Made by a program: the position numbers and the translations under genes. Source: Acidimicrobiaceae bacterium (lineage in GTDB: Bacteria > Actinomycetota > Acidimicrobiia > Acidimicrobiales > Aldehydirespiratoraceae). From it: DNA of 10,950 nucleotides. The stretch is taken from contig VXNG01000129.1 of the NCBI GenBank assembly GCA_009840695.1, forward strand, positions 1-10,950, written 5' to 3'. Numbering within the stretch: position 1 is the first letter of the stretch; each line of letters starts with the position of its first letter. Below, piece after piece: positions 1 through 9,503 of this stretch. A model generated the notes under the pieces. It worked only from the letters and a program-made list of their open reading frames with translations, was not told the origin of the DNA and made no database searches.

Positions 1-361
1 CGACGACCCGTCGGTCATCACCCGCAAGATCAAGTCGGCCGTCACCGACAGCGAGTCCGAGGTCCGCTACGACGTCCAGGCCAAGCCGGGAGTGTCGAAC
101 CTGCTGTCGATACTGGGGGCGGCCACCGGCCGAACGCCCGAGGAGGCCGCCGCGGGCTACTCCATGTATGGCCCGCTCAAGGCCGACACTGCCGACGCGG
201 TGGTAGAGCTGCTACGACCCATCCAGACGCGCTTCGCTGAGCTGGAAGCCGACCCGGCCGAGACGTCGCGGCTGCTCCAGATCGGTGCCGGCAAGGCCCG
301 GGCCATCGCGGCCGTCACCCTCGAAAGGGCCCGCACCAACATCGGCCTGCTCGCCCCCTAG
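1..361 (+). CDS. trpS: Tryptophan--tRNA ligase, C-terminal part (5' end outside window)
   Basis: Cytoplasmic class I aminoacyl-tRNA synthetase that charges tRNA-Trp. Only the last 119 or so codons are present. The frame is open from base 2 and ends at TAG 359-361. The segment begins DDPSVITRKIKSAVTDS, the stretch that follows the KMSKS loop in bacterial TrpS. It continues with VSNLLSILGAATGRTPEE and GYSMYGPLKADTADAVVELL, which match the helical anticodon-binding C-terminal domain. A GTG at 92 lies inside this domain and is not the start. The gene converges on xerD, with a 66-bp gap that holds an inverted-repeat element. The family call is firm; the catalytic half with HIGH and KMSKS is outside the window and was not seen. 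Confidence 0.95.
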   Translation, partial: DDPSVITRKIKSAVTDSESEVRYDVQAKPGVSNLLSILGAATGRTPEEAAAGYSMYGPLKADTADAVVELLRPIQTRFAELEADPAETSRLLQIGAGKARAIAAVTLERARTNIGLLAP

Positions 362-364
362 CCC

Positions 365-412
365 GAACTGGCAGCCCACAGTGCCCGAACCGGCCTCCAC
401 CGCTGCCAATTC
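365..412. repeat. 48-bp inverted-repeat element, copy C (convergent trpS/xerD gap)
   Basis: Left arm GAACTGGCAGC (365-375) and right arm GCTGCCAATTC (402-412) are reverse complements except for one position, and are separated by 26 nt. That position is a G-U wobble in minus-strand RNA. The 26-nt loop contains a smaller hairpin, CCG-AAC-CGG. The same arms, loop length and 17-nt right end TCCACCGCTGCCAATTC recur at 9933-9980 and 10005-10052; about 37 of 48 positions match either one. It fills most of the gap between the converging trpS and xerD, so it could form a stem-loop at both transcript ends and act as a bidirectional terminator. There is no T-tract, so intrinsic termination is unproven. 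Confidence 0.85.
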
Positions 413-427
413 GCCGCTGAGAGCGGG

Positions 428-1380
428 TCAGCCAGCCACGGCTCGGGGGTGGGCGGCCCGGTAGACGGCCTGGAGGCGCTCGGTGGAGACCCGGGTATAG
501 ATCTGGGTGGTTGAAACCGAGGCGTGGCCGAGCATCTCCTGCACGACGCGTATGTCGGCGCCACCATCGAGCATGTGGGTCGCGCAGGAGTGACGCAGCA
601 CGTGAGGAGTCAGCAGCGACCCGATCCCGGCCGCGTCCCCGTGGCGACGCACGATGAGCCACAACCCCTGGCGGCTCAGACGCCCGCCGCGGCGGTTGAG
701 GAACACTGCCTCGGCGTCGCCGCGACGGGCCCAGCGGTCCGGCTCCAGCGCGCCCCGGCCCGCGGGTGCCAGCCACCGCTCCAGCGCGGTGGCCGCGCAC
801 CGGCCCAGCGGCACTATCCGCTCCTTGGCGCCCTTGCCGGTGAGGCGGACCAGGCCGTCATGGAGGTCCACGTCTGGAAGCGACAACGAACCGGCCTCCG
901 AGATCCGGCAGCCCGTACCGTAGAGCAACTCCAGCACGGCCCGGTCGCGGCGGGCGGACGGATCATCGCCGACGACAGCATCCATCAGCGAGCCGACCTG
1001 GACCATCGACAGGGCCTTAGGGAGACCCCGGGGCAGGCTCGGGATCTCCACATCCGTGGCGGGATCGTCGACCCGATGGCCCTCGGCGACGAGGAACCGG
1101 TGCAGCCCCCTGACCGACACCAGGGTCCTGGTGACGGAGGCCGGGGCCAGGCCGCCGTGCTTGAGGCCCCGAACGAAGGCGACTACATCGTCAGTGGCGA
1201 CATCGTCGAGGCTGCGCCCGCAGCCGGCGACATGACCTTGGTAGCGAACGAGGTCCCGCCGGTAGGCCTCTACCGTGCGCGGGGACCGGCCCCGCTCCAC
1301 CGCGAGCCAGGCCAGGAACTCCTCGGCCCTGACATCCAGAACCGCCTCGGAAGGCGGCGCCAGCGGCGAGGACGGGGCGC

Positions 1381-1384
<4 letters not shown>
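428..1384 (-). CDS. xerD: Site-specific tyrosine recombinase XerD
   Basis: Cytoplasmic tyrosine recombinase of 318 residues which, with XerC, resolves chromosome dimers at dif. An N-terminal SAM-like core-binding domain spans about residues 16-103 (LDVRAEEFLAWLAVERGRS). The catalytic domain follows, with all active-site residues visible: R160 (GTGCRISEAG), K184 (LTGKGAKERIVPLG), H261 and R264 (HVLRHSCATHML), H287 (LGHASVSTT) and nucleophile Y296 (IYTRV). It is about 20 residues longer than the usual 298, mostly through a loop around residues 205-222. The GTG start overlaps the NUDIX stop as GTGA (1381-1384), so it is probably translated by coupling at the end of the operon. XerD is chosen over XerC because xerD follows pyrG and a NUDIX gene in other Actinomycetota; the sequence alone separates the two less well. 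Confidence 0.93.
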
Positions 1385-3617
<2,233 letters not shown>

Positions 3618-3657
3618 CCGCGCCGGGAGTGAGACTCGGCGGACACTGTGCTGCTGC

Positions 3658-3671
3658 TGGTGCTGGCACCA
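3658..3671 (-). other. Short hairpin directly after the recN stop codon
   Basis: TGGTGC and GCACCA flank a 2-nt centre, giving a perfect 14-bp inverted repeat that abuts the recN TGA (3672-3674). In RNA it would form a 5-bp stem with a 4-nt loop. It is too short, and lacks a U-tract, to be called an intrinsic terminator. It might mark a 3' end or an attenuating site in the recN-pyrG gap. The rest of that 69-bp gap shows a few GCA repeats and nothing else I recognise. Confidence 0.3.
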
Positions 3672-5258
3672 TCAGCCATGGCGGCGCGCGGAAGCCGCCG
3701 ACAGCAGTTCCTCGGCGTGCTGCCGAGCCGACGCCGACTGCGGCGATCCCGAGAGCATCCTCGACAGCTCAGCCAGCCGATCCTCGCCCGCCAGGGCTCG
3801 CAGGCCAACCACGACAGACCCACCGACCTCGGACTTCTCGAGCGCAACATGGTGGTCGGCGTGGGCCGCCACCTGCGGGAGATGGGTCACGACGATCACC
3901 TGATGGTCGCCGGTCAACTGGGCCAAGCTGCGGCCGACGGCCTGGGCGGCCTTTCCGCCGACGCCCGCGTCGACCTCGTCGAAGATCAGCGTCGGCGGCC
4001 CCGCAGTTAGCACCAGCCGCAGCGCGAGCATGGTCCGGGCCAGCTCGCCTCCGCTGGCCACCCGGCCCAGGGGCAGGGGCTCGTGACCCGGATTGGCCGC
4101 CAACCTGAACGAGACCCGCTCCCCCGCGTCGCCGTCGACCGCGATGTCCATGCGGGCGGCGGCCATGGCCAACTCGGCCAGGTGCGTCTCGACCGCGGCC
4201 ACCAGCCGGGGCGCGGCCGCGGCCCGCTCACCCAGCACGCGTGACCTCTCTGCCGCGAGACGCTCGGACACATCGGATAGGCGCTGCTCCAGAGAGCGGG
4301 CCCGTTCCTCCCAGGCGTCCAGTTCGGCGAGGCGATCCGCAGCCTGCGAACGGAAGTCGAGCACCTCGCCCAGCGTCGAGCCGTACTTGCGCCGCAAACC
4401 GGCCAGAAGCTGGCGCCGGTCGCGCAGCGCGGCGAGCGCGGCAGGATCGTCATCGATCGCCTCCCAGCGAGTCCTGGCTTCGGCGGCGATATCGGCGACC
4501 TCCGCGGACGCATCGACAAGGCGGCCCACCAGATCGACGAACGGCTCCCGATCGGCAAGAGCAGCCTGGGCCCGGCCCAAGCCCTCCGACACCGGGCCGT
4601 CGGCGCCGAGCAGCCCGATCGCCTGCGCGGCAGCATCCCGGTGCGCGGCCGCGTCGGCCAGCGTCGACTCGTCGCGGTCCAGACGCTCGTCCTCGAGGGG
4701 ATCAGAGACAGCGGCACCGTCTATCTCCGCGAGCTGATGGCGCAGAAGGTCCATCTCCCGGAAGCGGGTCCGGGCATCGCCGCCCAGTTCCGCAAGCCCG
4801 GCGTCGATGGCTCTGCAATCATCTACGAGGCTCTCCAGCCCGACAGTGTCGATGCCTCCGAACCGGTCGAGGGCGGCCCGCTGCACACCGCCCCGCAAGA
4901 GCGACTGGTGGGCATGCTGGCCATGCAGGTCGATCAGGTCCCGTCCCGAGTCACCGAGAGCGCCCACCGTGGCGAGGTGACCGTCGATGTAGGCCCGCGA
5001 CCGTCCATGTACGGGTATGACCCGGCGCACCACGACCTCGTCGTCGCCGATGACGAAGCGGCCCTCGATCTCGGCCTGGGATGCGCCGGGCCGCACCAGC
5101 GCGGCGTCGGCCCGGCCACCCGTGAGCAGATCGATGGCGCCGACTACCAGCGTCTTGCCCGCGCCGGTCTCGCCGGTGACGGCAGTCATGCCCCGGCCGA
5201 AGACGGCTGAGACCTCGCCTATCACACCGAGATCGCGGACCACCAGTTCAACCAGCAA
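3672..5258 (-). CDS. recN: DNA repair protein RecN
   Basis: SMC-like ABC ATPase that acts early in recombinational repair of double-strand breaks. It has 528 residues, slightly short against the usual 550-590. The N-terminal ATPase lobe has Walker A GETGAGKT (29-36). The middle, about residues 150-370, is rich in Ala, Leu, Arg and Glu, consistent with the coiled-coil arms. The C-terminal lobe has the ABC signature VASGGELART (about 400-409), Walker B LIFDEVDAG (424-432) and the switch His in VVTHLPQVAAHAD (439-451). Translation starts at TTG 5258, which codes the family-typical MLVELVVRDLGVI. An AGGAGG lies 6 nt upstream and no other start fits. It lies 64 bp after nadK, in a gap made by a short direct duplication. 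In M. tuberculosis two further genes follow recN; here pyrG comes next. Confidence 0.96.
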   Translation of the reverse strand: MLVELVVRDLGVIGEVSAVFGRGMTAVTGETGAGKTLVVGAIDLLTGGRADAALVRPGASQAEIEGRFVIGDDEVVVRRVIPVHGRSRAYIDGHLATVGALGDSGRDLIDLHGQHAHQSLLRGGVQRAALDRFGGIDTVGLESLVDDCRAIDAGLAELGGDARTRFREMDLLRHQLAEIDGAAVSDPLEDERLDRDESTLADAAAHRDAAAQAIGLLGADGPVSEGLGRAQAALADREPFVDLVGRLVDASAEVADIAAEARTRWEAIDDDPAALAALRDRRQLLAGLRRKYGSTLGEVLDFRSQAADRLAELDAWEERARSLEQRLSDVSERLAAERSRVLGERAAAAPRLVAAVETHLAELAMAAARMDIAVDGDAGERVSFRLAANPGHEPLPLGRVASGGELARTMLALRLVLTAGPPTLIFDEVDAGVGGKAAQAVGRSLAQLTGDHQVIVVTHLPQVAAHADHHVALEKSEVGGSVVVGLRALAGEDRLAELSRMLSGSPQSASARQHAEELLSAASARRHG

Positions 5259-5326
5259 CGACGCCCTCCTGAGCCACGAGCCTCAGATCAACGGGCAACG
5301 GCGCCCTCCGATGCAACGAGTCTCAG
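5255..5326. repeat. Direct duplication of a 32-bp block carrying SD plus TTG start (nadK-recN junction)
   Basis: Blocks 5255-5286 and 5295-5326 align without gaps at 26 of 32 positions, with a 40-bp period. On the minus strand each reads CTGAG, then a variable middle, then GGAGGGCG and CGTTGC, so each carries a Shine-Dalgarno and a TTG five bases later. The upstream block also contains the nadK stop codon (5323-5325). The downstream block contains the real recN start. Because the period is 40, the upstream TTG (5298) is out of frame with recN. It opens a 16-codon frame that ends at TGA 5248-5250, inside the first codons of recN. The downstream copy also has CTGAG/CTCAG arms that could form a small hairpin. 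Confidence 0.75.
5265..5270 (-). promoter_or_regulatory. Ribosome-binding site fixing the TTG start of recN
   Basis: On the minus strand a perfect AGGAGG ends 6 nt before TTG 5258. This decides the rare TTG start. A near copy (GGAGGG, 5304-5309) sits the same distance before another TTG at 5298, as part of the duplication at 5255-5326. Confidence 0.8.
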
Positions 5327-6180
5327 CGGTCATTGAGCCCGAACTTCGTCTTGAGCACCTGATGGAACTTGCGAGTCCCGAAGGTCACCAGGCGGGCCGG
5401 GTGGGGCGAAGCGGAGCAGACCACCTGGTCGTGCTGATCCGGTTCCGCCAGCCGGCGGCCGTCCACCGACAGCACCGCACCCCGATCCGAGAGGACCTCG
5501 AGCTGCAGCTGCGTCTCAGCCGCAACCACCACGGACCGGTCGAAGAGCATGTGGGGAGAGACCGGCGTCAGCAGCAGAGCCCGGTGGGTGGGATCGATCA
5601 CGGGTCCTCCGGCGGACAGTGAGTACGCGGTGGATCCGGTCGGCGTGGACACGATGAGGCCGTCGGCCGCATAGGTCGTGAACTGCTCACCATTGAACGA
5701 CACCCCCAGGCGCAGGGCATAGGAGGCCGCGGGACGTTCCACGACCGCTTCGTTCAGAGCGACTCTCCGCTGCCGGCCCTGCCCGTCGCCGGCGTCGAAC
5801 TCCACGGTGAGCAGCATTCGCTCGGAGACACGGTGCTCGCCGGCCAGCACCCGCTCGATGGCGGCGTGAGCGTCGGCCGGCGCCACCTCGGTGAGGTAGG
5901 CCATCCGGCCGAAATTGACGCCGAGAATGGGAACACCAGACTCGCCCACCAGCTCTACTGCCCGCAGGATCGAACCGTCCCCGCCGAGGGTCACCACCGC
6001 GTCCAAGCCCGCCGCGAACCGCGCTGGATCAACCTGCAGGTCGGGACAGGACGTCGCGGCCGCTTCTTCGGGCGGCATACAGGCCTGATGGCCCTGCGAG
6101 GCGAGCCACACCGAGAGATCACGTGCTGCTGCGGTGGCCTCCGGGCGGCCCTGGTGCACGATCAGACCGATGACCGCCAT
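5323..6180 (-). CDS. nadK: NAD kinase
   Basis: Phosphorylates NAD to NADP in the cytoplasm, using ATP or polyphosphate. It has 285 residues, a normal length. Visible family motifs are GGDGS (66-70, nucleotide binding), GVNFGRMAYLTE (87-98, corresponding to the usual GVNLGRxGFL), the ALNE segment (141-144, NE contacts NAD) and the glycine/serine-rich DGLIVSTPTGSTAYSLSAGG (173-192). The ATG at 6180 lies 5 nt after the tlyA stop, with GAGAGG about 10 nt upstream as a weak ribosome-binding site, so it is almost certainly co-transcribed with tlyA. The tlyA-nadK-recN order is widely conserved in Gram-positive bacteria. Confidence 0.97.
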   Translation of the reverse strand: MAVIGLIVHQGRPEATAAARDLSVWLASQGHQACMPPEEAAATSCPDLQVDPARFAAGLDAVVTLGGDGSILRAVELVGESGVPILGVNFGRMAYLTEVAPADAHAAIERVLAGEHRVSERMLLTVEFDAGDGQGRQRRVALNEAVVERPAASYALRLGVSFNGEQFTTYAADGLIVSTPTGSTAYSLSAGGPVIDPTHRALLLTPVSPHMLFDRSVVVAAETQLQLEVLSDRGAVLSVDGRRLAEPDQHDQVVCSASPHPARLVTFGTRKFHQVLKTKFGLNDR

Positions 6181-6185
6181 CGATC

Positions 6186-7001
6186 TCAGACCTCTCCGAG
6201 ACGAATCGCGTCGGCTACGGCGCGGTCAATGGCATGACCGAGCTCTGCCAGGCCATCGGCGTCACGGCGCACATCGGCGTGCAGCAGGAACTCAACATTG
6301 CCCTCGGCGCCGGTCAGAGGCGAGACCATGACCCCCATGATGGCCGCTCCGGCACCAACAACGGCGCGGCTCACTTCGTGCAGGGCCCGACGCCACACTT
6401 CGGGGTCGCGGATCACGCCGCGGGCACGGTCGGCTTCGGCCCGGCCCGCCTCGAACTGGGGCTTCACCAACATGACGATGTCAGCGGTCGCCAGCCGGCA
6501 GAGATCGGCGGCGACCAGACGCAACGAGATGAACGAGACATCCGCCACGACGATGTCCGCAGGTCCCCCGATGGCGCCGGTGGTGACGCTGCGGACATCG
6601 GTGCGCTCGAGCGAGACAACCCGCGGATCGGCCCTCAACCGCTCGTGAAGCTGGTTGCGTCCCACATCGATGGAGACGACCGCCGTCGCGCCGCGCTGCA
6701 GGAGGCAGTCGGTGAAGCCGCCGGTCGAGGCGCCCACGTCGATCGCCCGGCAACCGGCCGCGGTGATGTCGAAACCGGCCAGCGCGGCCTCGAGCTTGTG
6801 CCCGCCCCGGGACCGGTAGCGGGGCGGGTCGGCCTCCACCATTATCGGCTCGCCCGGGTCGACTAGGCGCGACGCCTTGGCTGCCGGTGCTCCCCCCACC
6901 GTCACCCGCCCGTCCTCGATGAGGCGGCGGGCGCCGGTGCGGCTGCCAGCCAGCTCCCGGCGCACCAACTCGATGTCGAGCCGCCGGCGCCTGGGCGTCA
7001 C
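6186..7001 (-). CDS. tlyA: 16S/23S rRNA 2'-O-methyltransferase TlyA
   Basis: S-adenosylmethionine-dependent methyltransferase that 2'-O-methylates 16S and 23S rRNA cytidines at the subunit interface; in mycobacteria its loss gives capreomycin resistance. Predicted 271 residues. An S4 RNA-binding domain spans about residues 6-60 (LDIELVRRELAGSRTGARRL). A linker RYRSRGGHKL follows, then the SAM-binding loop AIDVGASTGGFTDCLL (86-101). The catalytic tetrad is complete at K69, D154 (VADVSF), K180 (MLVKPQFE) and E237 (GNVEFLL), almost the same numbering as the M. tuberculosis protein. That agreement supports the GTG at 7001 over an ATG at 7193 that would add 64 unrelated residues from within the upstream hydrolase gene. 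GGGGGGTGAG just upstream can serve as ribosome-binding site. The start is 10 nt after the hydrolase stop. Confidence 0.95.
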   Translation of the reverse strand: MTPRRRRLDIELVRRELAGSRTGARRLIEDGRVTVGGAPAAKASRLVDPGEPIMVEADPPRYRSRGGHKLEAALAGFDITAAGCRAIDVGASTGGFTDCLLQRGATAVVSIDVGRNQLHERLRADPRVVSLERTDVRSVTTGAIGGPADIVVADVSFISLRLVAADLCRLATADIVMLVKPQFEAGRAEADRARGVIRDPEVWRRALHEVSRAVVGAGAAIMGVMVSPLTGAEGNVEFLLHADVRRDADGLAELGHAIDRAVADAIRLGEV

Positions 7002-7011
7002 GACTGCGGGC

Positions 7012-7842
7012 TCACCCCCCGATGCGGGCCTGGCGGTTGAGCCAGCCGAGGGTGAATGCGTTCCACTCGTCGACCATCTCATGGAAGGCGATGTGGCTGG
7101 AATGGGGGCCGCGGAACAAATGCATGGTCGAGCCCGGAATGTTCCGCTGAACATCGAGGCCGTAGCGGGTCGGTACCTGCCAGTCCACCTCACCGGAGGT
7201 TATGAGGGTGGGCACCTCTATGGACCCGAGCCGGCCGAGCGCGTCGTGGGTCTTGTCGGCGTGGATGTGGCCGAGCACTCCGGCCTTCGAGGGCGGGTGG
7301 GGGTTCTCGGTGATGACGCCGCGCTCGAAGGCCTCCACATCATCGGGCTGGTCGTTGATGAAGGTCGGGCTGGCCACCCACAGCAGGCCGGTGCGGATGT
7401 AGCCGGCGAGATCGTCGTGGAGTACGGGCGTCTCGAGAGTCTCGATCATGCGGATGAACCACTCGTCGGACCGGCCCCAGGTGCAGTGCAACTGGAGGGT
7501 GGCCACCTTGGCCGGGTGGTTCACCGCCAGCTCCTGGGCCGTGGCCGAGCCCAAAGACAGACCCGAGACGTGGGCCCGCTCCACTCCGATGCAGTCGAGT
7601 AGAGCGGCGGCGTCGTCGGCCAGGATGCGCATCGAGTAGTCGCTCAGGTCTTCCGGATGGGTGGACTGGCCCGTACCCCGAGCGTCGTAGGTGATGACCG
7701 TGTAGTCGTCCCGGTACGCCTCCACCTGGGCGGCCCATGTCGTGTGGTCGGCGCTGGTTCCCATGATGAGCAGCAGCGGATCGCCCGTGCCCTCGATCTC
7801 GTAGTAGACGTCGATTCCCGTCCGCAGTCGGGTCAAGGTCAT
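7012..7842 (-). CDS. Alpha/beta hydrolase (substrate unknown), minus strand
   Basis: Alpha/beta-hydrolase-fold protein of 276 residues, probably cytoplasmic since no signal peptide or membrane segment is seen. Oxyanion-loop region LLIMGTSADHTTW (24-36) is followed by strand-turn TYDARGTGQS (51-60), typical of the fold. The nucleophile elbow is GLSLGS with S96. The acid is D220 in TSGEVDWQVP. The base is H247 or H250 in GPHSSH, the first being the better match to the family pattern. ATG 7842 has GGGAG upstream. It follows the amidase gene by 24 bp and precedes tlyA by 10 bp, so it sits between a catabolic-looking trio and the housekeeping block. It could be an esterase, enol-lactonase or C-C bond hydrolase; nothing here fixes the substrate. 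Confidence 0.88.
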   Translation of the reverse strand: MTLTRLRTGIDVYYEIEGTGDPLLLIMGTSADHTTWAAQVEAYRDDYTVITYDARGTGQSTHPEDLSDYSMRILADDAAALLDCIGVERAHVSGLSLGSATAQELAVNHPAKVATLQLHCTWGRSDEWFIRMIETLETPVLHDDLAGYIRTGLLWVASPTFINDQPDDVEAFERGVITENPHPPSKAGVLGHIHADKTHDALGRLGSIEVPTLITSGEVDWQVPTRYGLDVQRNIPGSTMHLFRGPHSSHIAFHEMVDEWNAFTLGWLNRQARIGG

Positions 7843-7866
7843 CTGGGCACTCCCATGGCTGTCGGT

Positions 7867-9273
7867 TCAGTTTCCGGCGACGAGGCCGGCTGAGTGTGGC
7901 GGCCGCCGCTGCGACACCGCGACCGCCGATTCGAAACTAGCGCCGATCCGCAGCGCGGTCTCCTCGTCGAAGGGCGCGGCGGCGATCTGCAGCCCGATGG
8001 GCAGGCCGTCGCGATCAAAGCCGGCCGGCACCGACAGCGCGGGCAGGCCCGACAGGTTGAACGGGCCGGTCGTGCGCACGTAGGCCAGCGTCACCGGCTC
8101 GGCGGAGTCCCCGAACCGGAAGTTGTCCGCGTCCTTGGGCGCGGCGGTGGCGGGCAGGGTCGGGGTGACCAGGGCGTCGAGCCGGTTCTCCCCGAAGACG
8201 CGGCGCAGGGCGCCGGCGATGGCTCGCCGGGCCTGCAACGCCTTGAAGTAGTGCTCGGGCTCCAGCATCAGGCCAGCCACCAGCAGGGTGCGGATGCCGG
8301 GGTTGATCTGGTCGGGTCGGCTGCGCACCAGCTCGCGGTGGTACACGCCGGCCTCGGGGGCGACAATCCCGAACTCGGCGGCCAGCCCGTGTTCCAGTTC
8401 GGGCACTTCCACGCCGACCATGGCCGCGCCCTGGCCTCCGAGCAGGTCGGCGGAGGCCGCGAACGTCTCGGCCACGTCGGGTTGCATGGGTTCGAGGGGC
8501 GGGCCGGCGAGCACACCGATCCTCAGCCCGTCGACCCCCCGGTCCAGGCCGCTGGAGTACTGGGGCACGGGCCTCGAAGATGCCGAGGGATCCAGGGGGT
8601 CGGGCCCGGCGAGTACTTCCAGGCTGGCGGCCGCGCCCTCGACAGTGCAGGTCAGGGGGCCGAGATGGTCGAGCGACCACGCCAGCGCGGCCACCCCGGC
8701 GCGGGACACCCGCCCGTAGGTGGCCTTCAGCCCCACCGTCCCGCACAGCGAGGCGGGGATGCGGATCGAGCCGCCGGTGTCGCTGCCGATAGCCATGGGC
8801 ACGATCCCGGCCGCGACGGCGGCACCCGAGCCGCCGCTGGATCCGCCGGGGATCCGGCCCAGGTCCCAGGGATTGGAGACCGGCGGGCTGTAGACGCCGC
8901 AGGCCAGTTCGTGGGTGGTGGTCTTGCCGACGATGACCGCTCCCCCGCGGCGCAGGCGCCGCACCAGCGTGGCGTCGGTCGCCGCAGGGGTCGCCGGATA
9001 GGCGGGCGAGCCGCATCTCGTGGGCATCCCTGCGACGTCGACTATGTCCTTGATCCCGACCGGCACGCCCATCAGCGGCCCGAGGTCGCGTCCCGCCGCG
9101 ATGGCTGTGTCCGCGGCGTCGGCCGCGGCGAGGGCACCGTCAGTGTCGATGGCCACGAAGGCCGACAGGTCGCGGTCGAGCGCGGCCGCCGCGGCCAGGC
9201 TGGCCTCGGTGAGTTCTCGGCTCGTGGTGCGGCCCGAGCGCAGCGCCCTCGCAGCCTCCGGGATGGTGGTCAC
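7867..9273 (-). CDS. Amidase-signature family hydrolase (GatA/AtzE-like)
   Basis: Amidase-signature enzyme of 468 residues that hydrolyses a C-N amide bond by a Ser-cisSer-Lys triad. All three are visible: K75 in [18 protein letters not shown]145 in GGSSGGSG, and nucleophile S169 in [16 protein letters not shown]. The 24-residue gap between the two serines is standard. There is no signal peptide. It resembles GatA and the 1-carboxybiuret hydrolase AtzE. A role in tRNA amidation is unlikely because no gatB is next to it and the neighbours are a Rid protein and hydrolases. The GTG start overlaps the stop of the 77-residue gene as GTGA (9270-9273), which suggests the two products are made together and may form a complex. 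The C-terminal part is intact ([21 protein letters not shown] matches the family's closing region). Substrate unknown. Confidence 0.9.
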   Translation of the reverse strand: MTTIPEAARALRSGRTTSRELTEASLAAAAALDRDLSAFVAIDTDGALAAADAADTAIAAGRDLGPLMGVPVGIKDIVDVAGMPTRCGSPAYPATPAATDATLVRRLRRGGAVIVGKTTTHELACGVYSPPVSNPWDLGRIPGGSSGGSGAAVAAGIVPMAIGSDTGGSIRIPASLCGTVGLKATYGRVSRAGVAALAWSLDHLGPLTCTVEGAAASLEVLAGPDPLDPSASSRPVPQYSSGLDRGVDGLRIGVLAGPPLEPMQPDVAETFAASADLLGGQGAAMVGVEVPELEHGLAAEFGIVAPEAGVYHRELVRSRPDQINPGIRTLLVAGLMLEPEHYFKALQARRAIAGALRRVFGENRLDALVTPTLPATAAPKDADNFRFGDSAEPVTLAYVRTTGPFNLSGLPALSVPAGFDRDGLPIGLQIAAAPFDEETALRIGASFESAVAVSQRRPPHSAGLVAGN

Positions 9274-9503
9274 AACTCGTCGTGGCGGAGGTCCCCGGAC
9301 TCGCCTGATGGCCAGCTCGGATCGAAGGCGGTGGGATCCAGCCTGCTCCGCGACACCAGGACGTCGAGGCCGGAACTCTGCTCAATCCGCTGGGCCAGGT
9401 CGGCCGCTGTCTCGGCTGGGCCTATGGACGGGTGGTCGAGCCCGAGTTCCCGCAGGCGGGCGGCCACCAATTCGACCGGGTTTGCGGCGTCGCCGTCAGT
9501 CAC
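9270..9503 (-). CDS. Small protein of 77 residues coupled to the amidase; unrecognised
   Basis: I do not recognise this family. The frame is supported by its junctions: the GTG start overlaps the RidA-family stop by eight bases (GTGACTGA, 9496-9503) and its TGA overlaps the amidase GTG. Without it there would be a gap of over 200 bp inside a tightly packed operon. The protein is acidic. It has two probable amphipathic helices, about residues 8-20 (NPVELVAARLREL) and 29-43 (PAETAADLAQRIEQS), then an extended polar tail with AFDPSWP at 59-65. Two helices plus a tail, encoded right before an amidase-signature enzyme, recall the architecture of GatC and of AtzG, the small partner of AtzE. No sequence motif proves that link, and the partner role is inference from position and shape. 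Confidence 0.7.
   Translation of the reverse strand: MTDGDAANPVELVAARLRELGLDHPSIGPAETAADLAQRIEQSSGLDVLVSRSRLDPTAFDPSWPSGESGDLRHDEL

Noticed and set aside
3658..3671. The inverted repeat after recN as an intrinsic terminator
   Set aside because: The stem is only 5-6 bp and no run of T follows on the minus strand, so it is listed only as a hairpin of unknown role.
7002..7193. An upstream ATG (7193) that would extend TlyA by 64 residues
   Set aside because: The extra part lies inside the alpha/beta hydrolase gene and matches nothing in the S4-methyltransferase family. The GTG at 7001 gives the expected length and the K69-D154 numbering known for TlyA.
7867..9273. The amidase as GatA of the tRNA amidotransferase
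   Set aside because: No gatB or recognisable gatC is adjacent, and the neighbours are a Rid protein and hydrolases. The triad is common to the whole amidase-signature family.
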